A DNA stretch of 64,000 nt from Dastarcus helophoroides (lineage: Eukaryota; Arthropoda; Insecta; Coleoptera; Bothrideridae): NCBI GenBank assembly GCA_028583605.1, contig CM053329.1, positions 620,001 to 684,000 of the forward strand, given 5' to 3'. The position numbers were made by a program, and so were the translations under genes. The notes below the pieces were generated by a model that did no database searches, was not told where the DNA came from, and saw nothing but the letters and a program-made list of their open reading frames with translations. The first letter of the stretch is position 1. Every line of letters begins with the position of its first letter. This document shows positions 12,010 to 23,234 of the stretch, one piece after another.

Positions 12010-12700
12010 GAAAATCAAGCCTTCACAAATTCTAGTCTCTTCGTTGGAAGAAAATTCACTAGCCTTTAAAGTTTTTTTTAAGTTCAGGAAAGGGATAATA
12101 GTTGGACGGTGCCAGATCGGGTGAGTAATTTGTGGGCAGATGTATTGTTCAGAAAAAAACTTTAGCAGCTTTCCGCGTCTTCTCCCCTTATTTTTTTTCT
12201 CGTAAAGTGGTCAGTAACATTGAATAGTAATCCCCACTTATTGCTCTACCTTTATCCAGATAATTAAGCATGATTTCTCCATGGCAACCCCAAAAAACTG
12301 AAGCAAGAACTTTTTCATCAGACCTTTGAACATGAAATTTCTTGGGGCTTGGAGAACCAGACTGCATCGATTGCTGCTTTGTTTTTGGGTTATAGAAATA
12401 TATTCAAATTTTATCCACAGTAACAATTCTGGATCTTTTTCAAACCGAGCACTCTTCTGGTCAACATTCAGGCATTTGGCGATTGATTTTGAAGAAATTT
12501 TTCCCACATCCAAATCGACGTAATCCATATAATGAACTCGTTCAAATATTAAGTGCCTCAGATATTCTTTTTAGTCCAATTTTACGACCTAATAAAGTCA
12601 TGTTATGAACTGCTTCAATATTTTCGAGGACTAACACATAAACTTACTTTTGCGATCTTTCTTCATCTTCAATCGAAAATTTACCGCTTTTGTACCTTGC
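12010..12700 (-). pseudogene. mariner transposase, degenerate
   Basis: Read on the minus strand from about 12700 to 12010, the fragments occur in the order of a mariner (Tc1/mariner superfamily) transposase: a helix-turn-helix region (GKFSIEDEERSQK, LGRKIGLKRISEALNI), then SIAKCLNVDQKSARFEKDPE, then SLVLQAPRNFMFKG, and finally SPDLAPSNYYPF with LKASEFSSNEET. Such enzymes cut and paste at TA dinucleotides. Frames are broken many times, and the third catalytic Asp of the DD34D triad is Asn in the APSNYY motif, so the copy is dead. The terminal repeats are not obvious. Confidence 0.75.
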
Positions 12701-13019
12701 AATTCAATTTTTCACGTACGCATGTAAAGGATATTGATCACCAAGGGTAAATCTACTTACCTCTTAACCCCTTCAAATTCGGGTACTTTATGATGGCTCG
12801 ATACCCCAATATTTCGTTTTTCACAATTTCGGTCGACATCCTTTTTTTTTCAAATTTAATTGCGGAAAACGTGTTTGCCTTTTTGACGTGAAACTTTACA
12901 AAGATATTTCTAATAATGTATTTTTCATTGCTAGGGTTTCGCAATGTTGTGTTTATCCATGCAACTGGTCTAGGCTAGCTGGATATCAATACATTATAGT
13001 AATTAATTAAACATCTGAT

Positions 13020-13190
13020 TCTGGATTCTGGATTCGTTGTGGGTTGCTTAAAGTTTAGGCCAGCACTTAGGCCACCCTTTCCGGGCCCATTGTGCTATCC
13101 CCGTGATTGAGGTGTCCTTGGTCATTCATTCAGCCACCCAACCTTGTTGAGAAACTGAAGAACGTCCCTTGGATGCGCCTCTCTCAAACT
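13020..13190. repeat. GC-richer unclassified fragment
   Basis: A short stretch with GGCCAGCACTTAGGCCACCC and AACGTCCCTTGGATGCGCC stands out in composition from its AT-rich flanks, with sharp edges. It looks like the end of a transposable element, but I recognise neither termini nor coding sequence. Confidence 0.3.
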
Positions 13191-13199
13191 AAAAACATC

Positions 13200-15929
13200 T
13201 GATTGTTTTAATATTTACTTGTTGAAAGGTATTTTTAACTTTAATAATTCAGATATCGCAAGTGTAAATATAAATTAAAGAAGTTCAATCTCTGCTCAAG
13301 TTAAATAGAAAAACATTAGTCCTAATGAGTTATCGCGAAATTTCGATTAACTGTGTAAACTTTTGAGAATCTAATTTTTTAAAATATCCAAATTTGTACA
13401 AAGGCTTATGAGGAAGAATCGTAGCAAAGATTTAGCTTTTTTAATGAAATAGTTAGCTTACCCTGGAGTTGAATGAGATATTTGTAAAAAAAATAGAGAA
13501 AGAAAGATTAACCACCAATAAAATGAAGCCGAAACGTTTGGCAATATTGCACGGGCACGCACTTCAGATCTTCGAATACATGGTTCTATTATCGCAAAAT
13601 GTAAAAAATTCGACTTTTTGCATAAACTATTTATATCTCGAGTAAATTAATATTAATGTAGCCATTTAGGTAGAGGAGGGTTTCGTTTAGACGTCTGAAT
13701 AATGATACCAGCTGTATTTAATGCAACAATTCGCCGCTGAAATATGGCATGCAATTCTGTCAGTTGGCCTATGTGTATATTACACGATCTACATGTCGCA
13801 ATTCTTGACCAGTTTTTCAGATTCTTGTTTCTATCAATTGGGAGTTTCTTAGAATTGAAGACTATTAGATTAGATTAGCTATTTCTCAAATAGTTTAATT
13901 TTTATTCAAGGATAACATAGTTTATAAAATACAATTTAGACAACATAAGTCCTTATAACTTCTTACACGGCGCGTCCATAAAGTAATGCATAATTTTTAG
14001 AAGCAAAGGAAACAATGTAAGCATGCTGAACAAAAAATCGTTCTGATTTATCGATTTTGTTTTATCTTCTCACTTTTGCGAGTATTCAACTTATAGGGTG
14101 TTTTAAGAACACTACTCTCATGTATGTGTAGTGTAATGTAGACGTAATTCGCTTTCATTTTAGAGGAAAAAACCTATTTCTCCAAGTTTTTTTCTTCCCA
14201 TTTCATCGAAACTCTTTTGGGTTCTTTTTTAAAATATATCAGTCATGGAAACTGGGATAAGTGCTGAAAACTATAGAATAAGCCACGAATGTTTGAATAT
14301 AAGATACCGAATTTTCTGTAGTTATTGTATACATTGTATTCCAATTTTTAGTTGGAAATTTCATCTTTAAATCCTTGCAGTAAAGTTCATTAGAGAAGGT
14401 GCTTAATAACCGGACAAAACATTTTTATTTTTAATAGTTAAGTGAATATATGGAAAACGCAATATGATGAGGAAGATTTTTTGTGAAACCCATGTTTCAT
14501 TATACATAAGGTTTGTTTATATTATTTAATAATAGATTTGAGAAAAAATAAATTTATACATATGTTGGGTTTGAAAAAAACTACGATATTGATATGAACA
14601 TAAAAATACATAATTCATGGATTGCGTATTCTGAATTACCAATTTAATAGGATTTTCCAGCTTGACCTACAAAAAATCCTGTTTTTTGGGAATTCAAGCC
14701 GAATATCTTTTTAGTTGGGGCATTTTTCCTATTGTTTGACAGAACAATTTATTTCGTTTTATTTAGTTGTCAAAAATTATATTTGGAGGAAGTTTTTATT
14801 TTAGTCGACAGAAACTGTATCTGAGGCAGCTATTTTAGTGTTTTGTTTTTTGCTGCTGAAAATATGGAGTAAAATTTTCTTCTAATTTACATATTTTTTG
14901 CATTCAGTATGTTTTGATGCTATTGTTGACTTTGAGACACTTGGAAATTTTCTAGCATTTTTGACATAAAAAATTCAAAAATTATGATTAGATATTTTAC
15001 TATTTTGTGAACTTATTTATTATGAAAGCGGTGATCTTATTCCTTATGGTTATATTGTCTCGGAACTAGATAATACAGTTAGTAGAAACTAGAAGCACAA
15101 TGCTGCCAAATCACTTACACACACAATTTAAGACCAGCCGATTTAAATACGTGAAAACTACGTAGTTTAATATTTAATTTTGTCTTGTGTTTTTCATATA
15201 TATTTTACTTACGTATGAATTAATCTTTAAAATTATAATTCAAATTGAATCTTAGTACTTTTTTGACTGTAATTTCGGTGTAATTACATTTTTCAGGAAC
15301 AACTTTATCATCGTGGTGAAAATAAGGTACAAATTTGAAGATTTTTTTCTTCATAAATAGAGGCAAAGTAAAAAGTGTACCATCTGCATCCAATATTCAT
15401 AGATAACACAACTACAAAAATAATATACAGAATGATTGGGGAGGAACCTCCAATATTTATAAATCATCTGTGAGGGGACAAAGCTAAACAAAAAAGTGTA
15501 ATCAATATATGCTCGCATATCGACGGTTACTGAGATATGGATGAAAACGTTTTTACACAAGAAAACAATTTTAATGCATCAATAGTGTGGTTATTCTGTA
15601 TTATAAATTTAGTATACCTGTAATGGAATAAGGATCCAATATAACAAAATTAAATAATTATTATATTTTCATCATCCGTGTTGATGCTGTGGGTTGCATA
15701 GATGGCTCGTCAAAGTGCATAACGAATTTGTCTTATGAGTGGTAATCATTGGTGTTTTACAATTGACTATCCAATCGACTGATGCCTCGCTTCTGTTCAG
15801 TGTTATTACATAAATTAATGATTTGAGGTACATCCGAGGGAATAAAAAGAATTCAAAGTTTTTGATCTAGGCGGTCAATTTTAAAAACCATCACGGTAAA
15901 CAAGCACAGCAGGAAACGATTGCTAAGAT
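13200..15929. other. no gene recognised
   Basis: AT-rich intronic sequence. The phrase GGCGCGTCCATAAAGTA at 13969 looks like the tip of a mariner-type element, without a partner. TATACAGAATGATTGGGG at 15424 is a variant of the recurrent TATACAGGGTG tip. No coding frame is credible. Confidence 0.45.
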
Positions 15930-16131
15930 AGGGGTCGGCAACCTGCGGCCCGCGGGCCGCATGCGGTCCTTTGCAACCGTTTGCGCGGCCCTCCAAAGTA
16001 CCAATATAATTTTAGGAAAAATCAACAAGCTTAGAGCGTGAGCACTGTTTAAGTTACATTTGAATATGCAGCCCGCATAAAAAAATTATTTTGAAAATGG
16101 CCCGCCGTTCGAAGCAGGTTGCCGACCCCTG
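15930..16131. mobile_element. hAT-type miniature transposon with 8-bp target duplication
   Basis: The 202-bp element starts AGGGGTCGGCAACCTGCGGC and ends GCAGGTTGCCGACCCCTG, terminal inverted repeats of about 17 bp of the CAGGGGT-type used by hAT elements; the first C is lost on the left. GCTAAGAT is duplicated on both sides, at 15922-15929 and 16132-16139, matching the 8-bp duplication diagnostic of hAT insertion. The interior is GC-rich near the ends and codes for nothing. It would have been moved by a hAT transposase supplied in trans. Confidence 0.85.
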
Positions 16132-16954
16132 GCTAAGATGATCAATTACAATAAAAGTAAAATGAGGAAAATGACTATCATGCTAAAACTAAATGTATTG
16201 CCTAATATTCAGTGGAACATCGTCCAGTAAATTTATGAAATTATTTTTCAAACATTTCTATCTCCAGCTAGACGCTTATTAAGGTAGATGGCCTAAATTT
16301 AGACATTGTCCATAATTCAGATATTTCTGTTTATTCCACTAAAATAAGAAATTTAAAATTCTCAAAATATATGTTGAGACATCCACTGATACAATTTAAC
16401 ATTAGTTTTTTTAATCAAGATTCATTTTCTAATTTATTGACATTTTTAGTGACAAGTGATTAAGACTTGTTTGTTGTGTCTAATAGATAAGTATTTCTCA
16501 TATGATAAGTAGATTTTGACTATTTTTTTTCCTTATGGTAAGGCGCCACTAATTGATTGACCATTAATTGCTTCACTTCTGATTGATTCATCGACATATC
16601 AGATTTTGAAACAAGCTGTACTATTATTGTCCGGATTATGTGATATTGGGCTAGGTTTATTCTTCATGGTAGACCTTTATTGACCGGAAATATTATGTTT
16701 TTTTCAATTTATTTAACATTTCTTCGGCCCAGTTTGGAAATATTTAAATTTTTATGGTTTGTTGACAATTTTTTAAACAGTTTTTGAAATGCGACTACGT
16801 GATATTTAAATTTATTGAAAACGTCACTTCATGACAGTTCACAAATTAAGAGGTTAGTTTATTTTACATAGAATAAGAAAAATGAAAAATAGAAGACCAA
16901 AAATTAGATATGGAAAAAAATAAAAATTTGGTTTTTTGATAAATTAGGAAAATA

Positions 16955-17001
16955 GCACTGGACATCGATGTTTCGCTCTCATTTGAGCTCGTCAGCAGTG
17001 C
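16955..17001 (-). ncRNA. type I hammerhead ribozyme (PLE family B, left arm)
   Basis: Read on the minus strand from 17001: GCACTG (stem I), CTGACGA (conserved core), GCTC-AAATGA-GAGC (4-bp stem II with loop), GAAA (conserved core), CATCGATG (self-complementary stem III), TC, then CAGTGC (stem I partner, 6 of 6). Every invariant core position is present and cleavage would follow the GTC. Such ribozymes process transcripts of Penelope-like elements. All helices and the core are intact, so this copy could be active; stem III is short, which in related ribozymes favours activity of dimeric RNAs. Confidence 0.8.
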
Positions 17002-17564
17002 ATAACATGGAAAGAAAACAATGAGGAAGAAATACTTAAAAATAAACATTTTTTTATTTTAAATATAAAAAAAGAAAAATAAAGAAATTTTAACATGAAT
17101 AGATGTTTCATCATCAATTTACTGTGTTAAAAATTTAAATATTTGAAGCCCGATCGACAAGAAACAACTACTCCAAGGGCTAATACCCCTTCCGGCATTG
17201 AACTACACTTGTGGGTCGAACTTACATGCTCTTGGTGACTACTGTTCCTAACCGCTGAAATCTATTCAGCTGGGTAGTTAGAAGCACTCTTTATGGTAGA
17301 CCCTTATTGACCGGAAATATTATGAACAGTAGTCACCAAGAGCATATAAGTTCGACCCACAAGTGTAGTTCAATGCCAGAAGGGGTATTAGCCCTCGGAG
17401 TAGTTGTTTCTTGTGGATCGGGCTCCAAATATTTAAAATTTTAACACAGTAAATTGATGATGAAACGTCTATTCATGTTAAAATTTCTTTATTTTTCTTT
17501 TTTTATATTTAAAAAAAGAATTATTTTTAAGTATTTCTTCCTCATTGTTCCCCTTCCATGTTAT

Positions 17565-17611
17565 GCACTGCTGACGAGCTCAAATGAAAGCGAAACATCG
17601 ATGTCCAGTGC
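17565..17611 (+). ncRNA. type I hammerhead ribozyme (PLE family B, right arm, one stem II mismatch)
   Basis: The facing arm carries the same 47-nt motif on the plus strand: GCACTG, CTGACGA, a GCTC...AAGC stem II with one C-A mismatch, GAAA, CATCGATG, TC and CAGTGC. The core is intact and only the stem II base pair nearest the loop is lost. Because this ribozyme and the one at 16955-17001 are inverse copies, a transcript through both would fold back on itself and compete with ribozyme folding. Confidence 0.75.
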
Positions 17612-18116
17612 TACAACCTTTTTTTATGTATTTTTTATATTTTCGTAATTTATCAAAAAAACAAATTTTTATTTTTTTCCCTATCGAATTTTTGGTCTCC
17701 TATTTTTCATTTTTCTTATTCTATGTAAAATAAACTAACCTCTTAATTTGCGAACTGTCATGAAGTGACGTTTTCAATAAATTTAAATATCACGTAGTCG
17801 CATTTCAAAAACTGTTTAGAAAATTGTCAACAAACCATAAAAATTTAAATATTTCCAAACTGGACCGAAGAAATGTTAAATAAATTGAGAAAAAAAAATA
17901 TTGGGCTAGGTATTAAAAAATATAAATCAAAGCTTCTTATACAAAGTTTTATGGTGAAAAAAGTGGTCGCAACTCCTTAAGAAAAAGTATAAATTGAAAC
18001 AAAATTAATACTGATAAACGTCCATTTTTAAATACATTAAATAAAACATAATTTAAATCTTTAAAGGTGTCTGAATTTGGGCCATTTACCTTAAATACAT
18101 CTGGGCTAAGTAACTG

Positions 18117-18160
18117 GTATAATAATAATAATTATAAATATAATAATAATAACAATTACT
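18117..18160. repeat. AT-rich (AAT)n microsatellite
   Basis: Imperfect runs of ATA/AAT triplets. There is no element boundary next to it that would mark it as a LINE tail. Confidence 0.6.
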
Positions 18161-18250
18161 AGTCACTTATGCATTCTGTTTAGAATGCATGGTCTCCACA
18201 AAATAAAATATCAAGTAATGAGTTTTCACAAAAAAACAATAAAATACATA

Positions 18251-18497
18251 AAAAATTTATATACAAATCTTGTCCCCTGAAACCAAGAAAGATTAAAAAA
18301 TACAACAAAAGTTGTTCTAACGCGTTTCAAAAGCCAAGCTATCATCTTCAGAGTATCTTAGTCTCTCTCTGAAGATGATAGCTTGGCTATCGAAACGCGT
18401 TAGAACAACCTTTGTTGTATTTTTTAATCTCTCTTGGTTTTAGGGAACAAGATTTGTATATCAGTTTTTGAAGATGACCAAGGGTCCGTTGCACCAA
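18251..18497. mobile_element. PLE family A, inverted head-to-head dimer (copy 2)
   Basis: This 247-bp insertion is flanked by a 13-bp direct repeat, AATAAAATACATA, at 18238-18250 and 18498-18510. The two arms read outward from a short centre near 18355 and match over about 95 bp: ACGCGTTTC / GAAACGCGT, TACAACAAA / TTTGTTGTA, ATACAAATCTTGTCCC and its inverse. There is no coding sequence. With copy 1 at 519-749 it shows that the palindromic dimer itself is the mobile unit. Confidence 0.75.
18369..18400 (+). ncRNA. hammerhead-type core (PLE family A)
   Basis: CTGAAGA at 18369-18375, a GATAGC-TTG-GCTATC hairpin at 18377-18391 as stem II (with one unpaired T before it) and GAAACGCG from 18392 form the core half of a hammerhead. 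GTTA follows where GTC would be cut. I cannot find a good stem I partner, so this is a recognisable but probably inactive derivative. Confidence 0.5.
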
Positions 18498-18510
18498 AAT
18501 AAAATACATA

Positions 18511-19148
18511 TTATCTTTACTCTATCAGTAAACCTTAATATTTCATAATACATGTTTATTAAACTTTTTTTCTTTACTTTTATCCTCCTAAAAGCTACTT
18601 TGAATTTTGAGATTCCTCTCTCCTCAATCACCCTGTATGTATAAAAACAGCAGAATTGGTACAAAATATAGTGGCTTGAGAAAAAATTGATTGTTTATAT
18701 AAAGAAACTTCTTAGAAATTAGTTTTCAAATCAGTAAAGGCATTTTTATAATATTTAAAACGATGCGAAATTGGCAACGGAATTGATACGTAAATGTTCC
18801 AAATAACAAATCATTAAGTATACGAAAACAATTGATACATTTATATTCCCTTCTGTCTAAAATTAGCATTTTTGTTGCAATTTTATAACTTGTAACACCC
18901 GTTTCTTAATGTGTTTACGATGGAAATACAACAATTTGATGAGTCGACAAAGGAAGCGATTAATATTATTTACGTAATACTTTTGACGTAACACTGCTAA
19001 TGTCCAAACACAGATTCGCTAATGAACTGTTTACAGAATGTTTTAGTATTTTTCCCACTCCCACCCGTATATTCACTGTTTTCTTTATACCTTACGAACA
19101 GGATAGATAGACCATATCAGTCTAGTGAACGGATATAACGAAAGTCGC
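18511..19148. other. no feature recognised
   Basis: AT-rich intronic sequence. A CACCCTGTATGTATA tip motif lies near 18629 (inverse orientation) without a partner. Confidence 0.45.
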
Positions 19149-19208
19149 GCCGTGATTGGTCGATTTCATATCCACACTAGTGTGGATATGAAATTGACCA
19201 ATCACGGC
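19149..19208. repeat. 60-bp near-perfect palindrome
   Basis: Two 30-bp arms meet at ACTAGT. Left arm GCCGTGATTGGTCGATTTCA then TATCCACACT; the right arm is its inverse with one mismatch (AATTG for AATCG). It has no loop, so it can extrude as a cruciform. It resembles two ends of a miniature transposon joined back to back. Confidence 0.85.
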
Positions 19209-19555
19209 ATGCGATAAAGACGAATGTCATTTTTAGATTCAGAATTATACCATAGAATCTGTCAAACTGACTTCGGTATTTACCAAAGAAAGTATTTAAA
19301 ATGAGTGCTTTTAGTGCAGAATCAGTAAACTTTATCCCAGCGGACATTTCTGAGGCTGCAAATGATATATTCAAGATATCATTACCTTAAAAATAAAATA
19401 GTAAATATGAATTTTGTTGCGATAAATTTATGACGTTTCATTGACACATGGACACTATATAAAATATATTAGAAACTGCAAATGTCACATGAAAAACTAT
19501 TAATTTGCTAAATCGTATTTTAGTCTGATAGATCGTATTCGTGGGAAAAATTCGC

Positions 19556-19674
19556 TGTACAACTCGAGCGGATTGTCCATATCGCACTCGAACGATTGAG
19601 GCACTCCGCCTTCGGCGTCGTGCTCAAACTTCTTTCTCGTGCGATATGGACATCATATCCGCTCTTGTTGTACA
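19556..19674. mobile_element. hairpin miniature element, 119 bp
   Basis: The left arm reads TGTACAACTCGAGCGGAT then GTCCATATCGCACTCGA and the right arm is the inverse (CGTGCGATATGGAC, ATCCGCTCTTGTTGTACA). The centre holds GCACTCCGCCTTCGGCGTCGTGC, itself a small hairpin. It is much more GC-rich than its flanks. No target duplication is evident and the superfamily is unknown. Confidence 0.65.
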
Positions 19675-19953
19675 AACTACTATAGTCTTTTTTGTGTAGT
19701 ATATATTGCAAGACATTTCAAGAATGTCAAAGGATGCTATTATTACTTCCATTTCAACGTAGAATTTTTAATTATTCATTAATAATATTAATAATAATTA
19801 TTCAAAATGATGAAATTGGGAAATTTATACGTAATATATTTACACCAAAAAATGAAATTAATCTGACGGAAATTTAGCGTAGCAATATTATTTTTTGAAA
19901 ACATTCCGAGTAATACCGTTTGATAACGTTTGTTATATAACAGACCGATGAGG

Positions 19954-19973
19954 CACCCTGTATTTACAGGGTG
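19954..19973. repeat. back-to-back TATACAGGGTG-type tips
   Basis: CACCCTGTA and TACAGGGTG are separated by TT, so two tips of the recurrent element family meet head to head with nothing between them. The flanks GATGAGG and TGTCATC extend the inverse symmetry weakly. Confidence 0.6.
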
Positions 19974-19979
19974 TGTCAT

Positions 19980-20774
19980 CATGACGAGAACGGTCTGCAA
20001 ATTTTTGAAATTTCGTTCTGAGTGCGATAGGTAATATTATTAGTGCACATTTCAAAATTATTTTGATTTATTCAGAGTGTTTAATTAACCTATTTTTATA
20101 AATGGAACACCACATGTGTTCTGCCATTATTGGATGCTGATCAAATTAACGTATTGTATTGAGTGAAATTCAGTCGTTTTTCTGCTAGAGGGGGTTTATT
20201 GTAAAAAAAGTGGTGTTACTTTCGACTTGAGATATTGACATAAATATTAATTTCACATAAAAATAGTTTTTTTTTAATTTCATACATGCTTTCTACGCAT
20301 TAACGCATTACTTTTCTGCACATCAGCAGAATCCAGGAAATTGTCGAAATTTCGGTCAGTTTATTAAATTTTTTATTTTCCTCGCATTTCCACAATTCGT
20401 TGACATATTTTTTAAGTATAACAAATTTTAGTCTGCCTCAAATGATTTTCATATTTCGAAATTTTTAAGAGTTTATAACACTGTCATGCCCATACCCATC
20501 CAAATCAGCTCGTCCTATGGTTTACGGGTAATGGGTATGATACGAATAAATGATTGACACTTTTTTTCAGATATAATTAAGCCAAAGAAAAATATTTTTA
20601 AAATCATAACTTAAACCCCTTTTTGCACTGCCATTGACTCTAGAGCTCCTAAAGCCCAGCCAAATAGAAAGAAAAAGAAGTGACGACTGCGCAATCGGGT
20701 CTCAGTCAAAACAAATTAAGAAAAAAAAAACATTTTGAATAACTAGATGCCCGTTATTGTCAAATTCGCCTTTT
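19980..20774. other. no feature recognised
   Basis: AT-rich sequence with no repeat partner or coding frame that I can support. Confidence 0.45.
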
Positions 20775-21062
20775 AGATGCTAGGCTTTCTTTTTTGAGCT
20801 AAAAAACACTTTACAACGAAAGTACTTTTTTATGTATACAAGACAATCAGAGATACCGAATTCGTGCACAATCCAACCTGGCACGGGGAGAACTTAGGGC
20901 GACTTTTTTTTTCTATAGAACTTCCAACTCTAAAATTGCTTTCTTGTTAAGCAAAATATTTCCTAATATTTAAAATTTATTCTTATTTAAATTAACAGTT
21001 CGTCGCACTTTATCTTGATTTCCACCTCCTACTCGCAGTGCTCCAGGGGCACAATGCCCTTT
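20775..21062 (+). pseudogene. decayed CR1/Jockey-like LINE 3' end
   Basis: Scattered blocks match the LINE at 24526-25145 in the same order: GCTAGGCTTTCTTTTT, CTATAGAACTTCCAA, and a GCAGTGCT block near the end, along with the CAATCAGAGA / CAGTCGGAGA region. All frames are destroyed. It is an older copy of the same family. Confidence 0.55.
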
Positions 21063-23234
21063 GTAAATTGAAGTACTTTAAAAAAGTTCCCTAATTCTCA
21101 GTAACAGCCAATAACTAGCCTTTTTAGATGCATCTCGTCAGCCATAAGAAAAAAAAAATGGAATTGTAGAAAAAGCTGCGGACCGAGTAAAAACTTTGAA
21201 ATTTTAATCATTTGTTTTTCTCATAATAAAAAACATTATTTAAATTTTTACTGGGTGTTCTCATTTCTTTGTCAGTGAGTCTATTACCTCTATACAATAT
21301 TACTTCTCATGCGTGTCCATAGGTTTTACAGACGCACGATGGTTTTTGTCTCGTAAAAAGTGGAGGGGGGGGCTAAACATATTCCAATTTAAAAAATATT
21401 TAACATACGTGGAAAACATTGGGAAACCTTTTCCAGCGTAGTCGTGTTCAAATTTTAATATTTCTTTTTATTAAGGGGCCGGGCAGGGAGGGTTAAACAT
21501 TGAAATAAAAAAAGTAAAAAATACCCCCATCATTTAAAACCATTTCTCATCTTTTGACGCTACAGCCTATTTAAAATTAGAACATCGACCCACCCTATTG
21601 TACATCTTTTTCCTTTATGGCTGCTTAGCTCTTGCTAAACGCTAAAACGGATCCGTCATTTGAGTAAAATACTATGTTATCTCAGTCATATACATGGAGA
21701 AATAATGTCTGTTTTATTTATTCGCCTGATACATAGTGCCTTTTAGGGAAATGACTAGTTTGGACCAGTCAAATAACAAAATATTTTATAACTTTGTTAT
21801 TTGCTGGTGTTTACCAAATTGTCTAGACTTCTAGTTAGAAACCGCCTTAATCTAATAAGTGGCTGCGACATGTATAATTTTCGATGTTAATAAATGTACT
21901 AATGTTTAATTTTAAATGTTATATACGTTACTCCAATAGTAGTCACCGTGCCATAACCTATATTCATTTTATTATTATCAATATTACCTTGCGTACCCTT
22001 ATCAGCCAGAGTGATTTATAGACTCTGACTGTTTCTCTCTAATTTAAAATGCAAAAGAATGTAAAATAACAACTTAACGCAAGAATATTAATTAAAAGTG
22101 TTTCATATCATTTGCATTTTCTACAGTTGCCGCGTGAAGTTGGCACAAATTGTCGCTTATTTTAACATTATGATCCATAAATAGATTCTGGTGATTCAAA
22201 TGAAATATTTACTATTTCCGCCACTGTCTTGAAATAGGTAAACGCATTTATTTTCTCATTATAAATTCGTTCACCATGTTTGACTAATACTCAATTTATT
22301 GACAACTAAAGTTCATTTATTTTGACTTAATCAACTTTAGGAGGTTGATCTTTAGAAGACCAATAGAAACCAACTTATTTAATAGATGGCAAAAGTATGA
22401 ATGCCAACAGAAAATAGTTTATTTGTGTACGTTATGGTTCATTCTCTCTGGAAAACATAATCTAAAACTAGGATATATTTAAACGCCACATAATTGTCAA
22501 CTCACAAATTGACATAGCAGTTTCAATTTGATATTACGTGACTGAGTCTGATTATACTAAAACAGTTTGCATGTCATATCCTTTTATATTAATACTTTTT
22601 ATCTTGCCACACTTTTAAAATCGCGTGTCTTATTTAGAAGTGATAACTTTTGGAATTTTTTCCAAGTTTTATTAATAATAGTAGGAAAATATTATTTTTA
22701 GGCATTTTTGTATGAAAACTAGGAAATATTTGCCAAGTGTATGAAACTTGAAGTCTTTACGGGGTTAAATCGTATCTTTAAACATGAAAGAAATTTTGGT
22801 GATTGTTTTATGTGATGTCACATAAAAATTTGAAGGCTTAACTTGCCTCGATATCCGAAAATCGACATGAAAAATTAGAGCATTTAAAAAATAAAAAAAA
22901 CACTTCAATGTTAGATAATAACATTGAAATGTTCCAAAAACTACTGTACATCTGAATTTTTGGAATAAAAATACTTTTGTTTAACATTGGGATTTTTAAT
23001 CGAACAGTATACATTTCAAAGTTTCAGCGCCATCTCTGATATAGTAATAGTAAATTGGACTTCCGGAAGAAGAGATTAAGTATAAAAATCTATTACTGTT
23101 TAATTAATAAAAACATTTCTTTTATTTTTAGAGTAATCGGTTGTCGGAATGTTAACTGAAACATTTTATATATTATACAATTTTATTTTAATAAAAAATT
23201 GTATTAGATTTTGACTTGTAGAGTAGTGGTCGAA
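21063..23234. other. no gene recognised
   Basis: AT-rich intronic sequence. 21350-21540 contains two purine-rich G runs (GGAGGGGGGGGC, GGGGCCGGGCAGGGAGGG) of no obvious origin. No coding frame or RNA gene is seen. Confidence 0.45.

Larger units (their letters stand above)
16657..17897. mobile_element. PLE family B, inverted head-to-head terminal repeats
   Basis: The 1241-bp insertion is flanked by a 14-bp direct repeat, ATATTGGGCTAGGT, at 16643-16656 and 17898-17911. It consists of an inverted copy (about 16700-17280) facing a direct copy (about 17326-17890) that match over more than 500 bp. The block TGGTAGACC with TTATTGACCGGAAATATTATG is present at the left end (16668) and again at the centre (17295). 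Each arm contains a hammerhead ribozyme. There is no reverse transcriptase, so the unit is non-autonomous. The structure fits the unusual, often inverted pseudo-LTRs of Penelope-like elements. Confidence 0.75.
16279..18094. mobile_element. TTAA-flanked inverted-repeat element, interrupted by a PLE
   Basis: The outer ends read TTAAGGTAGATGGCCTAAAT at 16279 and the inverse, TTTGGGCCATTTACCTTAA, ending at 18094; the match continues through AGACA / TGTCT. TTAA at both ends suggests a target-site duplication of the piggyBac type. The TIR is not one I can assign. The interior is split by the 1.24-kb PLE insertion at 16657-17897, so the original element was only about 560 bp. Non-coding. Confidence 0.55.

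Noticed and set aside
17454..17648. 64-codon plus-strand frame and its minus-strand partner at 16864-17049
   Set aside because: Both are the same stretch of the PLE family B arms, including the ribozyme, read in frame by chance.
16279..18094. Assigning the TTAA-flanked element to piggyBac
   Set aside because: TTAA at both ends fits, but the tips do not begin with the usual CCC-type piggyBac end and TTAA is common in AT-rich DNA. Left unassigned.
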